DNA from: Rhodocollybia butyracea
Lineage: Eukaryota > Basidiomycota > Agaricomycetes > Agaricales > Omphalotaceae
Reading direction: 5' to 3'
NCBI GenBank assembly: GCA_015501585.1
Contig: JADNRY010000001.1
Location: 930,001 to 994,000, forward strand
DNA: 64,000 nt
Shown here: positions 19,380 through 31,393 of the stretch, in pieces
Layout: every line of letters begins with the position of its first letter
Numbering within the stretch: position 1 is the first letter of the stretch
Made by a program: the position numbers and the translations under genes
Notes under the pieces: generated by a model
What the model was told of the DNA's origin: nothing
Seen by the model: the letters and a program-made list of their open reading frames with translations, nothing else
Database searches by the model: none

Positions 19380-22162
19380 TTGACGAATGAAAGCAGTGGG
19401 ACGAGTCGTTCATCAGGTTCTACAACTTCTTTCAGTTGCCTCCGCCTCCGCCATCCGACCATTGTAACGAGTGGTCCTACTAGTAGCGGAAGTGCTTTCT
19501 GGTCCTCTACAATAGAATCTCCCAGTACAGATACGCAAAGCGACATTTCCTGGTTTCTATTGTCTCCTTCGGCTCGCCTACGACTGTTACTGGGGGTGAA
19601 ATGACATCTCCCACTTCAATTTTTTCATCATCAGGCGGAGCGGTCAGTTCAGTACCTGTCACAGTATCTTCTACCCCACAGCCTACTATGAAGAGTGCAT
19701 CCTCTACTTCTACACTCGTCAGTTCGCAAACTTCTCTTTCCTCATCCACGCTGGCATCATCTGGTACTCCTACCCCCAACTCGGCTCCGACTCTGTCATC
19801 ATCCCCCGATACTGCTGTTACTCTACCGATGACTTCATCGTCCGATACTGTTACAGACTCCACTATGTTGACGACCTCCTCCACGGAGTCTCCGACGGCT
19901 ATCACAGTACCTCTATCCTCCTCCTCTGCTGCTCCTACGAGCCCCTCCAGCGAGAGCGACACTAATTCTACTACAGTATCCGCCACCAATTCCACTATCT
20001 CCGCCGTTCCTTCGACTCCTTCAACTATCTCGACTAACTCCGTCAGTGATTCTGCTACATCGACCGCTTCAGCTAACTCCGTCGGTCATTTTGCTACATC
20101 GACTGCCTCGACTACCTCCGCCGATGATTCAACTACCTTGACTACGCCCGCGGATTCAACTACGTCACCTGATACTTCTTTTACTTTGGACTCTACTACT
20201 ACAATATCGCCCACCCTCACTACACCTGCCGATTCTACCTCGAGTGTATCCTTGACTGGATCCTCATCTAACATAGTAACCTCTTCAGATTCCATAACAA
20301 TCCCCATTTCCACGTCCACCGATTCCACCTCTCTCACCAGATCTCCATCTAGTGTAGCAACCTCTTCAGATCTTATAGCGACCTCCGTTCCTACTTTAAC
20401 TAATCTCTCGAACACTTCTAGTCTTACGGCCACGTCAACAGGCGGCTTGGCCTCTGCCAGCGTGATCCCGGCCACCAATGGTTTGGTGGTGTCTACCTCC
20501 GCGTTGACCACCTTCAATAGAACATCTACTATATTAAATGATACCATTTCACTGGTGTGAGTTGTTTCCGTTTTTCCCTCTATCTGTTTAACAGTCCTGT
20601 TAGCACCGTGACGACAATCCTTCCGTCCTTCGTGGTTATTGACCCAGCGTTATCAGACACCGTGGATTCTTCTGTTGCTGATCTGACAACTACTCCCGAG
20701 ATTGTCGAAGCGATAATGACAGCTACTCCTAGTGCACGTACAACTTCAGGAGTATCAATCTTGACACAGTTGACAACAGAGTTTACTACCTCTACTCTTC
20801 CCAATGGTGAAATGACCACAATCCCCACATTCACCAGCACCGTTGTCTCTACTGTATTGCCCACTGGACATATTGAGCCAAATCCGTAAGTATTAGTCTC
20901 TGCATTGCGGTTTCATTCACTAAGTTTTCCTGTAATGCAGACTGTTGCGAGATAAAGGAATTGTCGGTGTCATTGTTGGAGGTGTTGTGATCGTAGTCGC
21001 CATTATCGCCGCTCTTATCTTTGCTATGCGGAAACGCAGGAAACGTTCACGCTGGCGGTCTAAATCACCAGAAACACCTTACACAGAACGTTCAGGCCGT
21101 GTATTGATTCGAGGACACTCTCTGGGTAATGTTTCGCATCCATTGGCGACATTGGAATGGCAACCACCTTTAGTTTCGGAAATAGAAAGAGAGGAGGGGG
21201 AACAAAGAGAAGATGAGGAAGACATGGCGTTTTATTCTGGATATCAAAACCCAGTCATTCTAGCTGCTATGCCACAGGAGCGCTACAGTAGTATCGAGAG
21301 CGCCATCGAGAGCGCTATCCATAGAAAATCTGCCGATGATGAAGGATCAACACCAGTTTCCGTTACCCCACGTCCAAGCGATGACGCCCAAGCTGGTCCT
21401 TTGATATCCTTTGACGAAGAAAATACTCCTACAAACCATGGATTTGTTCGGGTGGATGACCTCACAACAGATCCTTTTGCAGATCCTGAACTAGAACCAC
21501 CAACTACCTCTACAGATAATGACGCAAAAAACGTTCCGCGATCTGGCATATCTTCACCACAACTGGTTTCCCCTGTGAGACCCTCTAGCTCGAGTCTTAA
21601 TCCGGAACCACCCGATGATCGCCCCACTCACGGTCTAGCTGGTATAACAATGAACTCCTTAGCTTCCCAGGTCAATCCATACGCTACTTTTGACTCGCCC
21701 TCCACCAGTCGGTCTTCCCTCCTGAACCCTCCTCTACGACCCCAGTTTACGGGAACTTTGACGGACCTTGTTCTTTCTTCTGGATCCCCGGTACTTCCAC
21801 CTATCTTGCCTGTTGCGTCCCCTGCAGAGTCGGTAGACTCCTATCACCCCGAGGGCTTACTCGATCCTGCCCTACTGGAGTCTAGATCTTTCGTGGGCGA
21901 TGAAGGGGTGAGAAGTAAGTCGTCAGAAAGCTTAGCTGATTATGTCGACTATTCAAGACCTATCAGTTCGGTAAGAACTATTGATTTTCTCAACACGTGC
22001 GCGTTGCTGATTTACTCCTGGCAGATCGTGTTCCGACCTCCTACTGCAGAACTGCATATGGAAGGTGTCGAGGAAGGCGAAGATGAGGGTGATGGCCTGC
22101 CGACCTCCCCTGCTGTATGGACATACCACAACAGACTACTTGGATCCGGTCGTGATTCTTGA
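19380..22162 (+). CDS. Ser/Thr-rich mucin-like single-pass membrane protein
   Basis: A long ectodomain (19601-20880) is dominated by Ser, Thr, Pro and Asp with loose repeats of about 13 residues (STTSADDSTT, TTPADSTTS). Two introns (GTGAGT at ~20558 and GTAAGT at ~20886) lead to a membrane segment (IVGVIVGGVVIVVAIIAALIFAM) followed by the stop-transfer cluster RKRRKRSRWR. The ~380-residue cytoplasmic tail is Pro/Ser/Asp-rich, interrupted by a 54-nt in-frame intron (21971-22024), and ends in TGA at 22160. The form resembles fungal wall-stress or osmosensors (Msb2-, Wsc-, Mid2-type), but no defining head domain was seen. The N-terminus is unresolved: Ser/Thr-rich open stretches run upstream to about 19203 (EVTVTVAASFS) in other frames, and no signal peptide was found. 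The start is provisional. Confidence 0.62.
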
Positions 22163-23125
22163 CTGTCACCAAACTATACCTTGCGATATACAGAGTTGCA
22201 ATTGGCTTGCTTCCCGTGTATTGTATATTCTTTCGCTTCCAGGACTTTGCAAGTCGTGTAGCTTACTTCACGTTCATTTTGGACATTATCGAAATATTCT
22301 GCTATCACCGCGGCAATATTAGTACCCTACTAATCGGCGGCCCAGGTCAAAGCAGTATTTTCCATGCCTAATCTGGCAACTTCTGACATGTAGTACTTAG
22401 TAAGTACTAGTATAATATACTCGGCTCCGCTCGGTATCTAGCTTCAAAAAAACCGCCATTCCCGGAGTGCTGCCCCATGGCGCCCACAAGTTTGAGCAGA
22501 CGACTGGTAGAACACAATTAAATGCTCCACTTGACGCCACAGGGTATAGCAACCAGAAATTAGCTCATAAGTTTTGGTGGGGCCTCCAGACCCAGCAAAC
22601 TGGAGAATCGTAATACGCGGACGTCCCGCCATGGCGCGGAATCCGGCTGCTTCTGGGCAATGGAGCCGCGTCGGGTTTCCTTTCTTCCTTCCTTCCTGAT
22701 GACACCCCTACCATTTATCCACTCGCACTGGCTGCCGATTCAATCTTGGCGCGTTTGTTTGCGTTCCAAATGTTCGGTCTGCGATACCAACGTTGGTCTT
22801 CCCTCCTTCCCTCTCAGATATTAGGCAGGCACACCGCTATAAATACAAGTGTACCTCTTCCTAAAATAATACTCACATCGTATCATTTCAATTAAAAGTC
22901 TTTCAGCTATAGATAATTTGCAACACCTTCAAACACCATACTTCTTTGAGGGTCTCATGACGAAAAACAATATCCTTGGTATTTCTCATCTCTGGAAAAA
23001 CAGTCAGTCCATCGGAAGGCCATTTTCTGTCTCATGTGCCCGATATTCCCCATGCTCCCGACACAATAAATTGAACGCGTCCGAAACCAAAATCCAACTG
23101 GCTCCCCAGGTCGTCTCCAATCTTA
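22163..23125 (+). promoter_or_regulatory. Upstream region of the PrpD gene with TATA box
   Basis: No gene in 22163-22837. A good TATAAATA lies at 22838-22845, so transcription may start near 22870-22880, and the first ATG after it is at 22957. Reading from there, the stretch 22957-23120 holds coding-like pieces in two frames (SLVFLISGKTVSPSEG and SETKIQLAPQVVSNL) that could be a secretory leader and N-terminus of the PrpD protein, but they do not join without a frame change. Confidence 0.5.
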
Positions 23126-24703
23126 ATGGCCACACAGCAACTCGCTACCTGGGCCGTAGGGCTCCAGTATACGGACTTTAGTCCCCCCGTCATCGATGCT
23201 GCCGTCAAAAGCATTTACAATTGGGCAGGATGTGCGATAGGTGGTTACCAGCAAACTGCTCCTGGCACTGCGCTCAATGTCACCGGACCTCACTTTGGTG
23301 GTCCGCCGACATCGAGTATCTTAGCCCTAGCTAACGGCAGCACCCAGACCGATGCCCAGATCGCAGCCTTTGTGAATGGCATAGCTGGTCATGTCGATGA
23401 CTATGATGATACTCATCTCCAAACTATCATCCACCCGTGAGTGACCGAAAAATACGAGTTGCAAGCTATCTAATACTCGTTGACCCAGATCTGGCCATGT
23501 TGCTTCTGCTCTGCTTGCGGTTTCCGAATGGAAAGGAGGAATCAATGGATCCGAATTTATTACCGCCTTCGTTGCCGGTGTCGAAGCGGAGTTGAAACTT
23601 GGTCTTTCTGTATGGCCCCAGCACTACGATATTGGATGGCACGATACTTCTACAACAGGTTCAGTCGGTACCGCCGTTGCGGTGAGCAAACTACTAGGCC
23701 TCGATGTTCCTACCATGCAACAGGCTATCGGAATCGCCGCTACACAGGTTATTGGCATGCAAGTGTTTTTCGGGAGTGACACCAAGAGTTTCCATGTTGG
23801 ACGTGCGTCTGCGTCTGGAATGTTGGCAGCGCTGTTGGCACAACAAGGTTTCACCAGTTCTTTGGTGGGTCTGGAAGGAGAATTTGGCTGGGTACATGTT
23901 GTCAGTACGAGGGAAAATGTTACTGCCGAATTCGACACTCTTGGGAAGACCTACGAGATCTTGAGCAACACGTTCAAACCCTATCCTTGCGGTGAGCACG
24001 TCGTCGGCACTGTCCTTTCTAACTCTTAACATCATCTATAGGTATCGTTATGCATCCCTCTATCGAAGGAGCCATCAATGTTCAGGCGGCGGCGCTGGCT
24101 CAAAATTTGAGCATATCTGATATCACGAGCGTTTCAGCCACGGTTAACCCCGAAACGCTGGTGTTAACAGGACAGATCGACCCAACAACAGGCTTGGAAG
24201 GCAAATTCAGCGTATATCACGGTATTGCAGTGGGCCTTCTCTATGGGACCGTGACGCCCCAACAATTCACTGACGCCGTCGTAACCAATTCAACCGTTGT
24301 TGCCCTGCGAAAGCTGGTCAATGTCACTACTGACCCCAACGTCAGCGAAGTATCCGCGACTGTGACCGCAATCTTCAAAAATGGTCAGAATGTCACGCAG
24401 AACATCGCAAATGTTATTGGGAGCTTGGCCAACCCTTTGACGGTGGACCAACTGAAGACCAAGTTCTTAGGCCAAGCGTCGCTCGTCCTCGGAAATGATA
24501 TAGCGGAGAAGGCGTACGAGGCCTTCTCCAACATCGGGAATATGACGGATGTATCGACGCTTACACAGATGTTTTCTGGTCAGAATGGCACGGCTTCGAC
24601 TTCTGCTAGCACTAGTAGCAGCCCTAGGATGCGTGTACCAAACACAGCTGTTTTCACAGTCATCATGGCCATTCTTCTTGGTACGGTGGCGTTGGTGGGA
24701 TGA
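23126..24703 (+). CDS. MmgE/PrpD family protein with GPI-anchor-like tail
   Basis: Family of 2-methylcitrate dehydratase and cis-aconitate decarboxylase. From MATQQLATWAVGLQYTDFS the family blocks run in order: AVKSIYNWAGCAIGGYQQ, FVNGIAGHVDDYDDTHLQT, intron (GTGAGT...CCCAG), SGHVASALLAVSEW, GWHDTSTTGSVGTAVA, QAIGIAATQVIGMQ, KSFHVGRASASGMLAALLA, then a second intron (GTGAGC...TATAG) and GIVMHPSIEGAINVQA. The C-terminus is unusual: after the catalytic core comes a Ser/Thr spacer (GTASTSASTSSSP) and a hydrophobic end (VFTVIMAILLGTVALVG), a GPI signal. Several Asn-x-Ser/Thr sites (NVT, NGT, NMT) fit passage through the secretory route. The substrate is unknown. The true N-terminus probably lies upstream. 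Confidence 0.8.
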
Positions 24704-24937
24704 GTGTTTATTTGTATCATTCCCGTAGTGTCATTAAGTACGAATATGTTGAATAGAAAACATTTCACTGTCCTAGCAAAAAAGGGAAGTTTCTCTGAAT
24801 GAAGCTGCATATATAGCCACAATCTCCGAAGGGGAATGCAACATTTTATAACGGCAGAGATCAGTTATGCAGGTATATAATTAAAGCAAGATGTGGTTTG
24901 AGAACATAGCAGAAATGTACAAACAGAAAGCGATTAT
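24704..24937. other. Convergent 3' ends of the PrpD gene and RRP14
   Basis: 234 bp between two convergent stop codons. It contains the 3' untranslated regions; nothing else was seen. Confidence 0.5.
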
Positions 24938-26421
24938 TTATTTGCCTTTGCCTTTTCCGCTTCCCCCACCAGCCTTAGCCTTGCCCTTCCCAAAAGCCTT
25001 TCCTTCGAATCCCGGACGAGCTTTACCTGTCTTCGGTTTAATTCCCTTCCGTTTGTCATTCTTTCTCTCGTTACGCATCGCGATGTTATCTGTACGCTTC
25101 TTCTGTTTCGCGGCCATAGAGGAAGTAAGTTGTTCTTTACGTTCGTCCCTGTAGAGATAGATTAGTTGGTGAACGAGACAGAGGGGTTTCCGACATACCA
25201 AGTTTTCTTACTCTTGACCTTTTCCTTATCTTTTCTTTTCGCGGCCTTTTTCAGTCGTGTTTCGTCGTCTTTAACTTTGACACCTTCCAACCTTGCCTCG
25301 GCTTTCTGGAACTTTTCCCTTTCCTCTATCAACTTTCTTTTATCCTCTGGAAGCGACGCGAGCTTTTCTTTGCGAGAAGCAAGCTGAGTGAGTGCTTGGG
25401 TAGGATTGGAGGAGGTTTTTAATTTATTGTGGGACGAGGAACCAGAGACACCAGGTTGGCTGACAGTGGAGAAGGCAACGTTGGTTAATTTTGAATTCGG
25501 CCCACGAGAAGCCATGATTGCAGAAGTGGGATCGTTGACGAGAAGCTGGGTCTTTATACAACGGTCTAAGTTAAGAATTTATTGAACAAAAGAGAACTAT
25601 CGTACCTTGGTCGTCTTTGTCTGGGCTTGAATTGCATTCCTGCTTAGCTTGTCCTTAGTCTTTTTACCCTCTGACGCCTCTTCCCTGCGTATCTTTTCTT
25701 TTGTCTCCTTCCTCCTGCGCTCTCGCATTGCTGCCCGTTGCTGACGACGTTCTTCTAATAGTCCATCGCGGTCACCAGCTTCGTTTGAAGGCCCTCCGCG
25801 ACGCAGAGCAGCCATTTTGGCGTGCAACTTTTCCCGAAGGGTAGTTATATCACTGGAGGAAGCCATGGGGATAAAGTCTTCGGTCTCGGTATTAGCATCA
25901 ACATCCATAGCTCCTTTTGAAGCATCGTCGCCCGCTTCCTCTAAATGGACGTCCACTTCCATGGCAGCGTCGTCATCCTCATCCTCATCGTTTTCTTCGT
26001 CTGAATCTAAAGCTTTCCGTTTTCCCTTTGTTTTCGTTGGGTTTGAGTTCCGTGTAGAGCCTTGATTCTGGAGGTCAACAATTGTTTTTTGATTCGCAGG
26101 ATCAAGCTAGATATTGCTTCGGTTGTCAAACGGTTCACAGAAAGAACAGCTATGACAAACCTTTTCCCTTTTAGCCTTCTTTGACGCCTCCTTTATTGCT
26201 TGCTTTGGCGCTTTTTGCTTTTTACTGTTTTTCTGAAATTTGGAAGCGGCCTGGATGAGAAGGGTCAGTGATAGAGACCCGATTAACGACGCTGTAGGTA
26301 CTTGTTCCTCTGTCAACTCCTGTACGAGATAATATTTGGCCGGTATAAGCTTTAACAAGGTTTCGAATGTTTCATTGTGTCGTTCTAGTGATGCTTTTAA
26401 GGACAGTGTCGTAGACGACAT
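24938..26421 (-). CDS. RRP14: Ribosome biogenesis protein RRP14 (SURF6 domain)
   Basis: Minus-strand gene from MSSTTLSLKASLERHNETFETLL (26421) to TAA at 24938. The N-terminal helix with NETFETLLKLIPAKYYL is the Rrp14 N-terminal domain. A long acidic and basic middle part follows (ALDSDEENDEDEDDDAAME), then TTLREKLHAKMAALRRGGPSN and RRQQRAAMRERRRKETKEK. The C-terminal SURF6 domain shows LASRKEKLASLPEDKRKLI, RKDKEKVKSKKTW, then RKEQLTSSMAAKQKKRTDN and a Gly/Lys tail ending GSGKGKGK. At least four short introns are implied. Rrp14 is a nucleolar factor needed for 40S and 60S pre-rRNA processing. No breaks were seen. Confidence 0.87.
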
Positions 26422-26486
26422 ATGGAGGAAGGAAAGAAAAAAGTTCCTTTTCCGGGCCGGAAAACCGTTATTAGCAAGTCACCACG
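26422..26486. promoter_or_regulatory. 65-bp divergent promoter, RRP14 / RRD1
   Basis: Only 65 bp separate the two start codons. The segment is purine-rich on the plus strand (GGAGGAAGGAAAGAAAAAAG); no TATA is seen. Shared control of ribosome biogenesis and PP2A activation is possible. Confidence 0.55.
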
Positions 26487-27964
26487 ATGAGCTATCAGGC
26501 TCCCCGCAAAGCTCTTCTGACACCCGCACAACTAGAATGGTTCCAGACCTCGGACACCTACGATGTAATTACCAAGTACATTGAGGCATTGAATCAATCG
26601 GTCGTTGGTGCAAAACTGTCAGATAATGTGCATGAATCTGTGGTACGAGGCCGATACTACCTTGCTAATCGTTGCTAAAGCATAACAGGCCGTGAAATCT
26701 ATACTAGGCATATTAGATCACATAGAAGCAATAGCGAATGCAACTCCTCCTGTAGAAAACTCTGCTTCTCGCTTCGGGAATCCCGCGTTTAGAATATTCT
26801 ACGATAAAGTTTCCGAGGTAGTACAGCAACTGCTTGACCTTTTAGCGAAATGTTGACCTTGATCATCATAGGTTTCTACGTCTTTACATGCAGAAATCTC
26901 CTCCTTACCAAGTGAAGCTATCCCAGAAATATCCGTTTATTTCAACGAAGCATGGGGCAACCGATCCAGAATCGATTACGGGAGTGGAATGGAATTGAAC
27001 TTTTTGTGTTGGCTGTATGCCTTGACTCATGGTATGGCGGAGCTCTACGCTCATTATTAACAGGATATGTCTTCAACGTCTCGGATTACTCCAGGAAAGC
27101 GACCATAAGGCTCTTGTAATTCGGGTTTTTTGGAGGTTAGTAAACTTCCTGAAGTATCAAAGCTTCTGGCTTATATTCAAGGCGCCAGATATATTCAAGT
27201 GATGCGTGTTCTCCAGGCAGCATATTGGCTAGAACCTGCTGGATCTCATGGCGTATGGGGTTTAGACGACTACCATTTTCTGCCATTTTTGTGGGGATCT
27301 GCGCAACTAAGAGGTGAGACTGACTCTTTGGCTTGCCTTATGTCTCTGAATCGTTTGGTTCTCAGGTCACAAGTACATCCGACCCAAATCAATTCATGAT
27401 TCTGAAATTGTTGAAGAATACGCCAAAGAATACATCTACTTCGCGTGTATCCAGTTCATTAATTCTGTGAGCTTGCATCTCGTCCCTGCCTATCTTATTT
27501 CATCTTTCTTTCAGATAAAAACCGCTTCCCTCCGATGGCACTCGCCCATGCTAGATGACATCTCCGCCGTAAAGACATGGGACAAGGTCAACCTGGGAAT
27601 GATCAAAATGTACCGAGCGGAGGTCATGAACAAACTTCCAGTCATGCAACACTTTCTTTTTGGTTCCATACTTCAATATACTGGGCCTCCACCTCCTGCA
27701 GATGCAGACTTCACTGACGCACATGCTGGACACACGCATCCACATTCGCAATTGCCTGTCGGCGCTGGCTCGAATAATCCAAGTGATCTGGGTGGTGCTG
27801 GACAGAGGGAAGTGGGATGGGGAGACTGCTGCGGTATTCCCGTACCGTCTGCCTTTGCTGCTGCTCGTGCAGAGCAGGACAAGGCCACGCAAGGTAACGG
27901 TCTGAGGATTGTACAAGGCGCAGGCTTAGCCGGGAAGGGTATTCGGCCAGTACCCTTTGACTGA
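26487..27964 (+). CDS. RRD1: Protein phosphatase 2A activator (PTPA)
   Basis: Peptidyl-prolyl isomerase activator of PP2A-type phosphatases. The ATG at 26487 gives [19 protein letters not shown]. About seven exons follow, with family blocks in order: [28 protein letters not shown] with [87 protein letters not shown] and [19 protein letters not shown]. The C-terminal [18 protein letters not shown] fits the Rrd1 branch rather than Rrd2. A His/Pro loop ([10 protein letters not shown]) precedes it. The stop is at 27962-27964. PTPA helps load catalytic metal and form active PP2A in cytosol and nucleus. Confidence 0.9.
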
Positions 27965-28077
27965 TTCGACGGTATCGGTATCTATAATTCACGTAATATG
28001 GACAATCGAGCCTTACACGGTCCACCTAAAGCCGTGTGACCATATATGTGACCGAGTAACACTTGTTTGTATCATTA

Positions 28078-28725
28078 TGCCTCCTACAAAAAAAGAAACA
28101 ACCTGGCGAAAAACGTTGCCAGTCGAAACAGACTGGCGAAATCTTTGACCCCAGACTCAGAAGATGAAGAACCACCAAATCGAAAACGCGTGAAATCGGG
28201 CAAGGCGACGACAGGCAAAACCAAATCAAAGGACGAGCAAATTGAACCGGTGAGCTTGACTGGATCCCTTGAATAGCTCCATTTCTAACTCTAGTACATC
28301 CCTCCTTCGCGTAGAATAAACTAGAGCCCCGTGTATTCGTCGTTGCGTCTGTTGTTCACATCAATGACCATGGAATTGTCGAGCGATATCTATCTTTCTA
28401 TTCGACACTTAAATCTGCCAACACAGCTGCCAAACGCAGATTAAAGGAACTCATGGTTGATATCGATGGAAAGGATAAAGTTGTACACAAATATGACAAG
28501 GGCTGCTTGAGAATCAGTGCAGACTATAGCCCTTACGTGAAAATTCTCGTCAAGAAGCAGAAGGTATCCAGTATATCCCAAAGAAACGACCCCAATTCTG
28601 AGTTTCAACTCGAGATGACGGGTAAGTTGAGGTCTTCAGTTCTCAAATGCGCGAAGACTCTGATCGTTCGTTCACCGTATTTAGGAGTTGATAATCGTTA
28701 CGAGAATCTTGGCGCGTCGGTTTGA
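28078..28725 (+). CDS. Basic hypothetical protein, possible frame break near the start
   Basis: Not recognised. The ATG at 28078 begins MPPTKK, but the frame stops soon after. One base more in the A7 run near 28086 would enter a long frame continuing RNNLAKNVASRNRLAKSL, then an acidic DSEDEEPPNRKRVKSGK segment resembling a nuclear localisation signal. An intron (GTGAGC...CGCGTAG) leads to LEPRVFVVASVVHINDHG, IVERYLSFYSTLKSANTAA and KRRLKELMVDIDGKDKVV. A second intron (GTAAGT...TTTAG) would end the protein at 28725. The gene may be intact with a base-calling error in the A-run, or a young pseudogene. Confidence 0.45.
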
Positions 28726-29886
28726 CCAACATCTCGTAGCTTTCACTTTTACCAACTCGATTCACCTTCTGTGATGCCCGCCATCGAGATGCTATTTGAG
28801 ATGCTATTAAATCCTGGAAAACTCGTACTTCGTCGGAGAAACTTGACTGCTAAAATCAAGGCACTCACAACCTTTTATACACAAGAAACTGCCTTCGTTA
28901 CTTGAGGATCTTGATTTCCAGGATATACAACATCTTTCCTCATGATCCGAGTCTAACATCAGATAGCTCACTGGAAGAAATTTCATCCGTTCGTGTAAGT
29001 AATCCAAGTCAAGGGGAGTTGCCATAGTAGGTGAACTATCGATTCTGAAGTTCCGCCTCCAGAGGGAGTATGTCGATTAACCAGAATTGAGTGAATCGAG
29101 GTGAATCGACCGTCAGTTCTTGATATTGAATCAAACCCGAATCAACTCGACTTTGGGACTAGTCAAGTGTTAGAAATTGTCTTCATGCAAATATTTGCTA
29201 CGCCAACACTGTGTTTCTTGAGAGCGGTGGGATGATTTTGCTGTCTAGCAGGCATTCGCTGTTAGCTTCATGCAGTTTGTCAGGTGGGCGCAGGCGGTTG
29301 CTGACGATGATCTTGAGGGGAGATGCAGAAATTTTTTGCTACGCCAGCAAGGCTTTAGCTTTAGCACCCAATCCGTGCTAATGCAGCTAATCCTCGCTGT
29401 TCCATTCAACGGGAAAAAGCAGTGAGGGTTCCACAGCAGTCGCTTGGGTATTGGGGTGAAAAGATTAGGGTGAAAAGTCGAAATTCCGCCCAATTGTGGC
29501 ATCTTCGAGGCTTGCCTGTTCACCGTCTCCCACGGTTTGCGAGACTATAGGAAATAAGCGGGGTCAGGAAAGTGCAGATCTGTGCCAGATACGAAAGCAC
29601 ACAGGCCCGGTAGTGATACGAGGAGGCACAACAGAACACAACTGCGCAGCACAATGAAGCACAGATCGTGTTACCATCTTTACGCTATATTGAAGTCCTA
29701 TTGCTATGTTAAAGTTTGTAGGGGTGGACTGTCTTCACCTTAATAACGATTGAAGGATCACGAACAAGGATTGAAACATGTACAGACATAACAAGCAAAT
29801 AACAATTGCTATAGAAGCCTCAGAAGCCCCCCGAGACCAGTCCAGAGTCCAGGGTATTCGAGATTGTCAAAACAGATACTTATCAA
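28726..29886. other. No gene seen; short imperfect repeats
   Basis: 1.16 kb without a supported gene. GTGAATCGA occurs twice near 29092-29110, TTTGCTACGCCA occurs at about 29186 and 29336, and GGGTGAAAAG occurs twice near 29455-29475. Minus-strand frames (28807-29025, 29245-29523) lack features. Confidence 0.35.
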
Positions 29887-30735
29887 TCAAATCTGAATCG
29901 ACCTCTTTCTTTCCAAAGTGTACGTTGCCCCCATCAGGGCTATGGCGATGGACAACCAGAGACAGATGTAGTACTGTACAGAAGCCAAAAAATTTGGATT
30001 AGTGTTCTTTCATTTAAGAGTTCAAAGATGAGAGAGAAGTAACGTACAGGTTCGCCATCCACCTAATGAAAGAACAGATGTCAGATTTAATGTAGACGAT
30101 TACTGGGAACAAGACTTACGCGGATGTCATAGGTGTTGATAAACCTGCTAGGAAAGGCCCCATCCTTTCGCACCATCGTCTGGGTGCCCTTAAATTGCAC
30201 CACAACAGCCATAACGGCGTTCAGAGTCACGACCAAGATGAAATAGGGGACAATTCTAAGGCGCAAAAGAGATTCCAATTGCTCTTTCCGGCATCAGCCC
30301 GGTCTTGGCTGTTCAACAGTGCAACGACCGCCAATAACGCAACACAAAAGATCTTTAAAGTAGCATTAGAACAGACACCATCACCACAAGGGCAGAGGCT
30401 ATCTAACCGTAGAAAGGAACTGCAATGCAATGTGCAAGAATTTGGTCACAAGCGCTGGGTTTACAGTCGCAACTCCAGAGTAATGGATTGGCTCGAGGTT
30501 GGTGATGTGGCCCCAGGCAGCGATACACGGCGTGATGAAGGCAACAAAGACGCCTAGGTGGAGTGAAAACGAGAGCCATTGAAGTCCTGTCCGGGGACGG
30601 GGAAAGAGATCTGCAGCGGCGCAAGCATTGTGCCAGACCTTGTCTGAGAACAGGTTGAATGACATGATCACAACGATGGGATTGAAGTAAGGACTCACTC
30701 ATGAAGACTTGACGGTAGGAAGGATTATCAGACAT
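29887..30735 (-). CDS. Small multi-pass membrane protein
   Basis: Not a named family. The ATG at 30735 (MSDNPSYRQVFM) is followed by an intron (GTGAGT...TCTCAG). Exon 2 encodes KVWHNACAAADLFPRPRTG and a first membrane segment (WLSFSLHLGVFVAFITPC). A third part gives IFCVALLAVVALLN, a fourth RIVPYFILVVTLNAVMAVV, and the last exon (after a CTGTACAG acceptor) YYICLWLSIAIALMGATYT and LERKRSIQI before TGA at 29887. This makes about four membrane spans in ~200 residues. The middle exon boundaries (about 30280-30410) are not resolved: the frame changes there and the splice sites are ambiguous. Confidence 0.6.
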
Positions 30736-31393
30736 TAAGGAAAAACGTTAAAACTTTAGTAGTGTCAGTGAACAGGACGCCAGATTTATATAACATCTGC
30801 ACTGCACTGGCTTCTCACAGCCTCAGCAACTGTGATGCATGGAGGTATCTATTATTCCTGTTATGCCCCGTGCCATCGACGGACAATCGCGGCGTTGCCC
30901 GTAAAGTATAACTTGAATTCAAAATTCGAGGCTACACTACTCGGCTCCACAGTGCCGTGTACTGCGTACTGCGCAGAAATGATTCTGTCAAATGAATTTC
31001 GATGGCTATCAGCACACCAGCACAACGTGAGTCTTTGTGCAGCAGCCACAGAACGTGAGGCTACCTTGCGAGAGATCTGAGTGATTCCGAGCTACCATAA
31101 CTCGATAAAATCACAAAATCATCGGGCAAGAGCCTACGTGAACGGAAACGATGTTAGTGAAGACCAAACACTGCAAGCGGAGGAGGGTAAGAGCGAGCCG
31201 AAATAAGCCAAAGTGATACAAGAGTATCTCCTTTCTGCGCACAGCCTGATCTACTACACAACAAGCCAGTCAACAAACAATAACGTTCCTCAACTGGAAA
31301 GAGAAACTTTTGCTTTCCCTCAGTGTCCCCATCGACGAGAGTTTCGCTGAGTTTGCCTTCGTCTCCTGTCTCACTCCGAATCACTCATCTCAT
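30736..31393. other. No gene seen
   Basis: Contains the likely promoter of the small membrane protein; TTTATATAA at about 30784 may be its TATA element on the minus strand. Nothing else is supported. Confidence 0.35.

Noticed and set aside
19507..19995. Long minus-strand Val/Glu-rich frame (also 20086-20547)
   Set aside because: Antisense to the Ser/Thr-rich mucin exon; Val/Glu richness is the expected mirror of Thr/Ser codons, and there is no splice or domain support.
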